This document shows, piece after piece, positions 1 to 5,403 of a stretch of DNA of 5,403 nucleotides (position 1 is the first letter of the stretch; every line of letters starts with the position of its first letter). The DNA comes from Burkholderiales bacterium (GTDB lineage: Bacteria > Pseudomonadota > Gammaproteobacteria > Burkholderiales > Burkholderiaceae): NCBI GenBank assembly GCA_947447845.1, contig CANFNO010000242.1, positions 1 to 5,403 on the forward strand. Direction: 5' to 3'. The translations under genes and the position numbers were made by a program. The notes beneath the pieces were generated by a model that saw nothing but the letters and a program-made list of their open reading frames with translations, made no database searches and had not been told where the DNA came from.

Positions 1-357
1 CCCAATGCAGGCGTTATCTATCTGGACACCGAGTTGGCCTTGTCACAAATTGGCGATGTGGAAGCCATGAACGGCATGCTTGTGATGCTGCAGGATGCGC
101 TGGCCCAAGACCTTCCCTTGATTGATGATTTTTTGCGCGCCGGTGATGTTGCCAATGCCAACCGTTTGCTCCATGCGCTCAAAGGCTTCATTCCGATATT
201 CTCCCGGCCCGAACTGTGTGCCCATGTGGTGCAGGTCGAAGCCATGAGCAAGGACACTAGCAACACGGCGACTGCTCCCGCTTACCTGGCCTTGAAGCCC
301 AAGCTGGAGCAATTGCTGTCCGAAGTTCGCGCCCATCTGCTCTCGGTTACCTCCTGA
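1..357 (+). CDS. Hpt (histidine phosphotransfer) domain protein, 5' end missing
   Basis: The reading frame is open from the first base and stops with TGA at 355-357, giving 118 visible C-terminal residues; the true start lies upstream. A TTG at 34 is a possible but unsupported start, because the Hpt homology begins before it (YLDTELALSQIGD). The fragment looks all-helical and carries the motif LLHALKGFIPIF, whose histidine (visible residue 58, bases 172-174) fits the HxxKG phospho-acceptor site. A following VVQVEAMSK helix fits the later Hpt helix. Hpt domains carry phosphate between receiver domains in multistep phosphorelays, in the cytoplasm or at a membrane kinase. This could be a stand-alone Hpt protein or the tail of a hybrid sensor kinase; the window cannot decide. 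The response regulator 21 bases downstream is a likely partner. The segment after the lysine-glycine is bulky and aromatic (FIPIF) where many Hpt domains have small residues. Confidence 0.8.
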   Translation, partial: PNAGVIYLDTELALSQIGDVEAMNGMLVMLQDALAQDLPLIDDFLRAGDVANANRLLHALKGFIPIFSRPELCAHVVQVEAMSKDTSNTATAPAYLALKPKLEQLLSEVRAHLLSVTS

Positions 358-363
358 ACGGCC

Positions 364-370
364 AAGGAGG
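364..370 (+). promoter_or_regulatory. Strong Shine-Dalgarno site for the response regulator
   Basis: AAGGAGG lies 8 bases before the ATG at 379 and is a near-perfect match to the anti-SD of 16S rRNA. It fixes the start of the response regulator. It also contrasts with the next gene, smc, which has no comparable site before its GTG. Confidence 0.85.
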
Positions 371-378
371 GAGTCACC

Positions 379-780
379 ATGGATGTCAAGCGAGCCCGTG
401 TGATCGTCGTAGAAGACGAAAAGATCATGAGTACTTTCATCCTTGGCAATTTACGCCGCCTTGGAATTCTGGATCTCTACGCATTTCAGGACGGTGCGGC
501 GGCCCTGCGTGAAATGGTTACCCTGAAGCCGGACCTGATACTCACCGATGTGCACATGCAGCCCATGGGTGGGATTGAGTTTGTGCGCAATTTGCGCGCG
601 TCAGCCCATTCTCAGATTGCCAATACCCCCGTAATATTTTTGAGTGCCGACTCAAGTGCCGCCACCGTGGGGGAGGCTTTGCCGTTAGGGGTTGCGGGCT
701 ACATTGTCAAGCCGCCAAGTCTTGCCGCGCTGGATGCCAAAATCGAACTGGCGCTGAACGGCCCCAAAGGCAGCAGGTAG
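379..780 (+). CDS. Single-domain (CheY-like) response regulator receiver protein
   Basis: This 133-residue protein is one receiver domain with no DNA-binding or enzymatic output domain. Visible landmarks are the acidic pair E12-D13 (VVEDE) for Mg2+ binding, phospho-acceptor D57 in TDVHMQPMGG, the switch residue S89 (IFLSAD), aromatic switch Y108, and K111-P112 in the closing GYIVKP motif. All residues needed for phosphorylation are therefore present. The ATG start is set by the AAGGAGG site at 364-370. It follows the Hpt gene by 21 bases, so the two are probably cotranscribed and may exchange phosphate. Its target is not visible: it may act through protein-protein contact, as CheY does, or as a phosphate sink or relay intermediate. 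By hand count, bases 421-720 are about 56% GC, a little below the two rows of smc counted for comparison. Family assignment is firm; pathway is unknown. Confidence 0.93.
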   Translation: MDVKRARVIVVEDEKIMSTFILGNLRRLGILDLYAFQDGAAALREMVTLKPDLILTDVHMQPMGGIEFVRNLRASAHSQIANTPVIFLSADSSAATVGEALPLGVAGYIVKPPSLAALDAKIELALNGPKGSR

Positions 781-793
781 GCGCTCTCAGCGC
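781..793 (+). other. Small inverted repeat directly after the response regulator stop
   Basis: GCGCT-CTC-AGCGC forms a 5-bp perfect stem with a 3-base loop beginning at the base after the TAG stop. No T-run follows (the next bases are ATCAGGCAAA), so it does not qualify as an intrinsic terminator. It may protect the 3' end of the signalling transcript, attenuate readthrough, or be chance. Confidence 0.3.
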
Positions 794-816
794 ATCAGGC
801 AAACGGGCATGCACGG

Positions 817-822
817 TATCAT
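817..822 (+). promoter_or_regulatory. Possible -10 element of an smc promoter (weak)
   Basis: TATCAT matches four of six positions of the TATAAT consensus and lies in the 106-base gap before smc, a sensible place for a promoter. No convincing TTGACA-like hexamer lies 16-18 bases upstream (the region reads ATCAGGC), and there is no extended TG motif. smc may have its own weak promoter here or may be read from the signalling operon upstream. Confidence 0.2.
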
Positions 823-831
823 CAACCCTGC

Positions 832-849
832 AGCCTCCCTCGGGTGGCT
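832..849 (+). other. Imperfect hairpin in the smc 5' region
   Basis: AGCC (832-835) pairs with GGCT (846-849), then a T-T mismatch, then two C-G pairs closing on a CTCG loop. It lies 38-55 bases before the smc GTG and just before the leader-like ORF. No T-tract follows on either strand, so it is not an intrinsic terminator. A role in mRNA folding is possible but unproven. Confidence 0.25.
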
Positions 850-861
850 TGAGAAAACCCA

Positions 862-897
862 ATGAAATCAAAGCTGATCCCGTCAAGTGCGTCTTAA
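862..897 (+). CDS. Candidate 11-codon leader ORF overlapping the smc start
   Basis: The ATG at 862-864 opens a short frame encoding MKSKLIPSSAS and ends at TAA 895-897. It overlaps the first 11 bases of smc in another frame (smc GTG at 887). The nearest SD-like bases are a weak GAG at 851-853. If translated, ribosomes ending here would sit on the smc start, allowing coupling or re-initiation at a GTG that has no SD of its own. There is no codon-bias or homology evidence, and ORFs this short arise by chance. Confidence 0.2.
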   Translation: MKSKLIPSSAS

Positions 898-3800
898 TTC
901 AATCAAGTTATCCGGCTTTAAATCCTTTGCCGAACCCACCAACTTTCTGCTTCCCGGGCAGCTCGTCGGTGTGGTCGGGCCCAATGGATGCGGTAAATCC
1001 AACATCATGGACGCCGTGCGCTGGGTGTTGGGCGAGAGCAAAGCCAGTGAATTGCGTGGCGAGTCCATGCAGGACGTGATTTTCAACGGCACCAATACGC
1101 GCAAGCCGGCCAGCCGCTCCAGCGTGGAACTGGTGTTTGACAACGCCGACCACCGGGCTGGTGGTCAATGGGGTCAATTTGGCGAGATCGCGGTCAAACG
1201 TGTGCTCACGCGTGACGGCAGTTCCAGCTACTTCATCAACAACCAACCGGTGCGCCGTCGGGATGTGCAGGACGTTTTTCTAGGCACCGGCCTTGGGCCT
1301 CGCGCCTACGCCATCATCGGCCAGGGCACCATCAGCCGCATCATCGAATCCAAGCCGGAAGAGCTGCGCCTTTTCCTGGAAGAGGCGGCCGGTGTCTCCA
1401 AGTACAAGGAACGCCGCCGCGAGACCGAGAACCGTCTTTCTGACACGCGCGAGAACCTGACCCGTGTGGAAGACATCCTGCGCGAGCTCAACGCCAACTT
1501 GGAGAAGCTGGAAAAGCAGGCTGAAGTCGCCAAAAAGTACAACACGCTCCAGGCCGAAGTCACCCAAAAGCAGCACCAGCAATGGTTTTTGAAGCGCGCC
1601 GAGGCGCTGGCAGACCAGACCAAGGTGCAAACCGACGGGTTGGCCGCTGTCAATGCGCTGGAAGCGCGCATGGCCGATTTGCGCCACATCGAGGCCGAGT
1701 TGGAGACCGTGCGCCAGGCGCATTACGCCGCGGGCGACCAGGTGAACCAGGCACAGGGTCTGCTGTACGAAGCCAGCACCGACGTCGGTCGCCTGGAAGC
1801 CGAAATTCGTTTTGTGGTGGAAGGACGCCAGCGCGTCGAGCAGCGCCTGGTGACATTGAAGGAACAGATAGCCCAGTGGGCGACCCGCCGTGAAGACGCG
1901 CAGGCCGAAATCGAACGCCTGGCCGAACTGGCATTGCATGGGGAAGAGCAAGCCGAACTGCTTGCCGCACAGGTGGAAGAGCAGGCGCAGCAATTGCCCG
2001 AAATGGAAGAGGCACTGGCCAAAGCCCAAAGTGCGGCCAATGACCAACGTGGCGCGGTTGTCCAGGTGCAGCAGCAGATTCAGGTGCTGGCCGCCGAGCA
2101 GCGCAGCATCGAGGAACAAAGCCGGGGTTTAAACACGCGGCGTGAGCGCCTGGGTGCCGACCGAAACGCATTGTCTGCCCCGGATGAAGCTCGCCTGGGT
2201 GAAGTACAGCAGCAGTTTGAAGACGCGCAAGAAGCCAACGCCGTGGCGCAGGAGCGTTTGCATGAGTTGCAGGAGTCGGTGCCCGCGTTGGATGAGGCTC
2301 GCCGCAATGCACAGCAGGCTGTCAACAGTGAGTCGGCACGCCAGGCAGACCTTTCGGCTCGCATGGACGCGCTCAAGACCCTGCAGGAAAAGGTCAAGAC
2401 CGACGGCAAACTGCAACCCTGGTTGGCCAAGCACGGCCTGGACCATTTGCAGGGCTTATGGAGTCGCATCCATATCGAGCTAGGTTGGGAAAACGCGCTG
2501 GAAGGCGCGCTGCGCGAGCGGCTGGGTGCGCTTGAAGTTTCGCGTCTGGACATGGTCAAAGCCTTTGCCAGCGACGCGCCACCGGCCAAACTCGCCTTCT
2601 TTAGTCCGCCCCTAGCTGGTGCGCCTGAAACGGGGAGCAGTTTGCCGCGCCTGTCCGACCTGTTGCGCCTGAATGATGCGGGACAACGCGCAGTCATGGT
2701 GGACTGGCTACATGGCTGCTATACCGCTGCCAGTTTTGAAGACGCGTTGGCGCAGCGCAGCCAGCTCAAGGCGGGTGAAGCCATTTATGTGAAGTCGGGC
2801 CATGTGGTCTCTAGCCACAGTGTCAGCTTCTACGCCCAGGATTCCGAGCAGGCCGGCTTGCTGGCCCGCGCACAGGAAATTGAAAACCTGGAAAAGCAGT
2901 TGCGCGCCCAGGTGTTGATTGCGGATGAATCCCGAGTGGCCTTGTCCCGTGCCGAGAGCGCCTATGCGCAAAGCGCCCAAGCGTTGGTCACCGTGCGGCG
3001 TGAGGCGGCCGAGGCGCAAACCCGCAACCATGCCCTGCAGGTCGAGGCCTTGCGCCTGACCCAACTGGCAGAACAGACCCGCGCCCGCAGTGCCCAGATC
3101 GACAGTGACATTGCCGAAGTGGATGCCCAACTCGAAGATCTGCAGGAACGCCGTGCCACGGCAGAAGGGCGCTTTGAATCGCTGGACATGCAGTTGGCCG
3201 ACAGCCAGGAGCGCCACGCGCAACTCGATGAACGCGTGATCGAATGGCAAAGCAAGCTCAACCAAAGCCGCGAACAGCAGCGCAGTCTGGAGCGCCAGGC
3301 ACAGGAGTCCGGCTTTGCCCAGCGCAGCCTGCAGGCGCGCAATGCAGAGCTTTCTCGGGCCATGGAAACAGCAGACCAGCAGACCGCCTCCATCCTGGCC
3401 GAGGAGCAGCGCGCGCATGAAGAAATGACGCGCCTGACCGATGCCTCGGCCCAAGCGGGGCTGCAAAACGCGTTGGCCCTGAAGCTGGAGCGTGAACAGG
3501 CGCTGGGTGCCAAGCGCAGCGAATACGACGACCTGACCGCCAAGCTGCGCGCCAGCGACGAACGCCGCATGCAACTCGAGCGCGAGCTTGACCCGCTGCG
3601 CCAGCGCATCATGGAGTTCCAACTCAAGGAGCAAGCCGCGCGCCTGGGCTTCGAGCAATACGAGACCCAATTGGCCGATGCCAAGGCTGATTTGGTCGCT
3701 CTGGAGCAAAGCATCAAGGATGGCAATGTGCGCCTGTTCGGCATGCAGACCGACATCGACCGCATTCAGCGTGAAATCACAGCCTTGGGCGCGGTCAATC

Positions 3801-4402
3801 TGGCGGCTTTGGACGAACTCACTTCTGCCCGGGAGCGCAAGACCTTTCTGGATGCGCAGAACACCGATTTGACCGATGCCATGACAACGCTGGAAGACGC
3901 GATCCGCAAGATCGACGCCGAAACACGTGAACTGTTGTCAGGCACCTTTAACCAGGTCAACGAGCACTTTGGTCGCATGTTCCCCGAACTGTTTGGGGGC
4001 GGCAATGCGCGCCTGGTGATTACCGGCGACGAAATCCTCGACTCCGGCGTACAGGTGATTGCGCAGCCGCCGGGCAAAAAGAACCAGACGATTCACTTGC
4101 TGTCCGGCGGTGAAAAGGCCTTGACCGCCATTGCCCTTGTGTTTGCAATCTTCCAGCTGAACCCGGCTCCGTTTTGCCTGCTGGACGAGGTGGACGCGCC
4201 GCTGGACGATGCCAACACCGAGCGCTATGCCAAACTGGTGACCAGCATGAGCAAACATACCCAGTTCCTGTTTATCAGCCACAACAAGATTGCCATGGAA
4301 ATGGCCGAGCAATTGATAGGCGTGACCATGCAAGAGCAGGGTGTGTCGCGCATCGTGGCGGTGGACATGGAGTCCGCAATTTCATTCGCCGAAATGGCTT
4401 AG
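887..4402 (+). CDS. smc: Chromosome partition/condensation ATPase SMC
   Basis: SMC is the ATPase of the bacterial condensin complex. Dimers work with the kleisin ScpA and with ScpB (neither in this window) to load on the nucleoid, extrude loops and help segregate chromosomes. The 1171-residue length is normal for the family. In order: N-terminal head opening MRLNSIKLSGFKSF; Walker A GPNGCGKS (31-38); R-loop arginine R57; Q-loop Q146 in IIGQG; first coiled coil about 170-500; hinge about 510-655; returning coiled coil about 660-1010 with a LGAVNL motif at 967-972; C-terminal head with LSGGE signature (1072-1076), Walker B CLLDEVDAP (D1100, catalytic E1101), D-loop 1105-1110 and switch H1132 in ISHNK. 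The start must be GTG 887 or later because TGA at 875-877 closes the frame and no start codon lies between. No good SD precedes it. The reading frame is intact. zipA follows after 16 bases. Confidence 0.97.
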   Translation: MRLNSIKLSGFKSFAEPTNFLLPGQLVGVVGPNGCGKSNIMDAVRWVLGESKASELRGESMQDVIFNGTNTRKPASRSSVELVFDNADHRAGGQWGQFGEIAVKRVLTRDGSSSYFINNQPVRRRDVQDVFLGTGLGPRAYAIIGQGTISRIIESKPEELRLFLEEAAGVSKYKERRRETENRLSDTRENLTRVEDILRELNANLEKLEKQAEVAKKYNTLQAEVTQKQHQQWFLKRAEALADQTKVQTDGLAAVNALEARMADLRHIEAELETVRQAHYAAGDQVNQAQGLLYEASTDVGRLEAEIRFVVEGRQRVEQRLVTLKEQIAQWATRREDAQAEIERLAELALHGEEQAELLAAQVEEQAQQLPEMEEALAKAQSAANDQRGAVVQVQQQIQVLAAEQRSIEEQSRGLNTRRERLGADRNALSAPDEARLGEVQQQFEDAQEANAVAQERLHELQESVPALDEARRNAQQAVNSESARQADLSARMDALKTLQEKVKTDGKLQPWLAKHGLDHLQGLWSRIHIELGWENALEGALRERLGALEVSRLDMVKAFASDAPPAKLAFFSPPLAGAPETGSSLPRLSDLLRLNDAGQRAVMVDWLHGCYTAASFEDALAQRSQLKAGEAIYVKSGHVVSSHSVSFYAQDSEQAGLLARAQEIENLEKQLRAQVLIADESRVALSRAESAYAQSAQALVTVRREAAEAQTRNHALQVEALRLTQLAEQTRARSAQIDSDIAEVDAQLEDLQERRATAEGRFESLDMQLADSQERHAQLDERVIEWQSKLNQSREQQRSLERQAQESGFAQRSLQARNAELSRAMETADQQTASILAEEQRAHEEMTRLTDASAQAGLQNALALKLEREQALGAKRSEYDDLTAKLRASDERRMQLERELDPLRQRIMEFQLKEQAARLGFEQYETQLADAKADLVALEQSIKDGNVRLFGMQTDIDRIQREITALGAVNLAALDELTSARERKTFLDAQNTDLTDAMTTLEDAIRKIDAETRELLSGTFNQVNEHFGRMFPELFGGGNARLVITGDEILDSGVQVIAQPPGKKNQTIHLLSGGEKALTAIALVFAIFQLNPAPFCLLDEVDAPLDDANTERYAKLVTSMSKHTQFLFISHNKIAMEMAEQLIGVTMQEQGVSRIVAVDMESAISFAEMA

Positions 4403-4404
4403 TT

Positions 4405-4408
4405 AAGG
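4405..4408 (+). promoter_or_regulatory. Probable ribosome binding site of zipA
   Basis: AAGG lies 10 bases before the zipA ATG at 4419. It is short and only moderately strong. It starts 3 bases after the smc stop codon, so terminating smc ribosomes may feed zipA initiation. An in-frame TAA at 4404-4406 blocks any earlier zipA start. Confidence 0.45.
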
Positions 4409-4418
4409 CCGAATCCCC

Positions 4419-5403
4419 ATGAGCAATTTACAGATTGGATTGGCCGTTGCAGGTGGAGCCGTGTTGGTTGCCGTCATTGGCTACAACACCTGGACCTCGC
4501 GCAAGAACGCACCGCGCCAAGCCGCACCGGATGAACCCGTGGAGCCTGGTGGCCTGGACCCGGTGGAACCCTCATTTGCCAACACCGATCCGCAAACGCA
4601 GGACATCGCGTTGCCCACCCCGCCCAAAAAGCCCGCGTTGGATGCGTTGATTGACGTGATTGCAGGGCTCGGCCTGGACCCGAACACACCGATAGTTTCA
4701 GGTGATGCCGCTATTGCCGCTTTGCCCGCCACGCGCCGCGCTGGCACCAAAGCGTTTGCGGTGGAAGGATTTAACCTAGCCACCTCCCAATGGGAAGCCC
4801 CAGTTGCAGGCCAGCGTTACAACAGCTTCCAGGCAGGTGTGCAACTGGCCAACCGGACCGGCGCCCTGAACGAGATTGAATATTCCGAGTTTGTGGTCAA
4901 AACCCAGGCCTTTGCCGATGCCATCGGTGCCACACCGGACTTTCCGGAAATGCGCGATGAAGTAGCGCGCGCCCGAGAGCTGGACCAGTTCGCCAGCGAC
5001 CACGATGCGCAACTCGGCTTTACCATCCGCGCCCGCAACGCATCCTGGAGCCCCGGCTATGTTCAGCAAAATGCAGCCCGCCTCGGGTTTGTGGCGGGCA
5101 CCATTCCCGGTCGGCTGGTGTTGCCCGCCAGCCAGGAAGGGCTGCCTTCGGTATTGGTACTGAGTTTTGATTCCCAGGCCGCGCTGGCGGAAGACCCGGC
5201 TCAATCGGCCATCCGGGATGTCAGTCTGCATCTGGATGTGGCGCAGGTGGACCGCAGCGAACAGCCTTTCGAGCGCATGCGCGATGCTGCGTTTGGGCTG
5301 GCGCAGGCAATGGATGGTGTGGTGACGGATGACAACGGTCATCCGCTGGCACAGGAAACTATGGATGTGATTGGCAGCGAGTTGCAGACTTTGTACAACA
5401 CGC
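4419..5403 (+). CDS. zipA: Cell division protein ZipA, 3' end missing
   Basis: ZipA anchors and stabilises the FtsZ ring at the inner membrane. The frame is open from ATG 4419 to the window end (328 codons), so only the extreme C-terminus is probably lost. Residues 4-22 (LQIGLAVAGGAVLVAVIGY) form one hydrophobic N-terminal segment followed by positive charges (R28, K29), fitting a membrane anchor with a cytoplasmic body. Residues 32-72 hold 11 prolines, the flexible linker seen in ZipA. Residues 73-192 look folded (for example FQAGVQLANRTGAL at 137-150). Residues about 195-328 fit the ZipA C-terminal FtsZ-binding domain: strand LGFTIRAR, helix and turn ARLGFVAGTIPGR, a central strand PSVLVLSFD, then FERMRDAAFGLAQAMDG (284-300) and DDNGHPL (304-310). 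In-frame TAA 4404-4406 sets the ATG as the earliest start. The 16-base gap to smc implies cotranscription; ligA commonly follows in relatives. FtsZ binding is inferred from the family. Confidence 0.9.
   Translation, partial: MSNLQIGLAVAGGAVLVAVIGYNTWTSRKNAPRQAAPDEPVEPGGLDPVEPSFANTDPQTQDIALPTPPKKPALDALIDVIAGLGLDPNTPIVSGDAAIAALPATRRAGTKAFAVEGFNLATSQWEAPVAGQRYNSFQAGVQLANRTGALNEIEYSEFVVKTQAFADAIGATPDFPEMRDEVARARELDQFASDHDAQLGFTIRARNASWSPGYVQQNAARLGFVAGTIPGRLVLPASQEGLPSVLVLSFDSQAALAEDPAQSAIRDVSLHLDVAQVDRSEQPFERMRDAAFGLAQAMDGVVTDDNGHPLAQETMDVIGSELQTLYNT

Noticed and set aside
849..876. TTGAGA at 849-854 as a -35 box for smc
   Set aside because: No -10-like hexamer lies 16-18 bases downstream (the region reads AAGCTG), and any transcript would start within a few bases of the GTG.
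849..1079. Plus-strand frame overlapping the smc start, beginning at TTG 849
   Set aside because: It runs out of frame through the SMC Walker A region and is proline-, serine- and cysteine-rich with no domain. It is a shadow of smc.
1280..2119. Long minus-strand open frame (279 codons) opposite the first half of smc
   Set aside because: It is fully antisense to an intact, motif-complete smc gene. Long antisense frames are expected where GC-rich codons leave few stops; its translation is Leu/Gln/Phe-rich and resembles no family I know.
2708..3709. Minus-strand open frame of 333 codons opposite the second SMC coiled coil
   Set aside because: Its translation mirrors the repetitive Gln/Ala/Glu codon use of the coiled coil on the other strand. 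No motif or context supports a real gene.
1550..3750. Apparent internal repetition in smc (many GCGCAG- and CAGGAG-like words)
   Set aside because: It reflects heptad-like coiled-coil composition with repeated Gln, Ala, Glu and Arg codons. I found no true tandem or inverted DNA repeat.
4776..5342. Minus-strand open frame of 188 codons opposite zipA
   Set aside because: It overlaps the conserved ZipA coding frame throughout and has no recognisable domain. The zipA frame explains the region.

Overview
The window reads as a piece of a betaproteobacterial chromosome, most likely from the Comamonadaceae (a Rhodoferax/Polaromonas-like relative). That placement is inferred from the protein style of SMC and ZipA, the smc-zipA gene order and the moderately high GC; no search was run. 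All four genes lie on the + strand and are closely packed, with no sign of mobile elements, tRNA or rRNA genes, CRISPR arrays or large repeats.

Left part (1-780): a phosphorelay pair. The first gene is cut by the left edge and ends as a histidine phosphotransfer (Hpt) domain with an H-A-L-K-G phospho-acceptor motif. It is followed 21 bases later by a single-domain, CheY-like response regulator with a strong Shine-Dalgarno sequence and a complete set of receiver active-site residues. The two probably form the end of a signalling operon whose sensor kinase, if it is linked, lies upstream of the window.

Middle part (781-4402): a 106-base intergenic stretch with two weak hairpins, a weak promoter-like element and an 11-codon leader-like ORF. 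After it comes smc, a full-length 1171-residue chromosome condensation ATPase starting at GTG. All ATPase motifs are present: Walker A, R-loop arginine, Q-loop, the LSGGE signature, Walker B with the catalytic glutamate, and the switch histidine. Long coiled coils flank a hinge that lacks the glycine-rich interface motif of the Bacillus-type hinge.

Right part (4403-5403): zipA, 16 bases after smc and cut by the right edge after 328 codons. It has an N-terminal membrane anchor, a proline-rich linker, a folded-looking middle module and a ZipA-type C-terminal FtsZ-binding domain. smc and zipA probably form one transcript linking chromosome organisation with divisome assembly; in related bacteria ligA commonly follows.

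The content is mostly core housekeeping. I see no convincing undescribed system. The points most worth a second look are the leader-like ORF overlapping the SD-poor GTG start of smc, the altered SMC hinge, the extra ZipA module, and the variant Hpt motif next to these genes.
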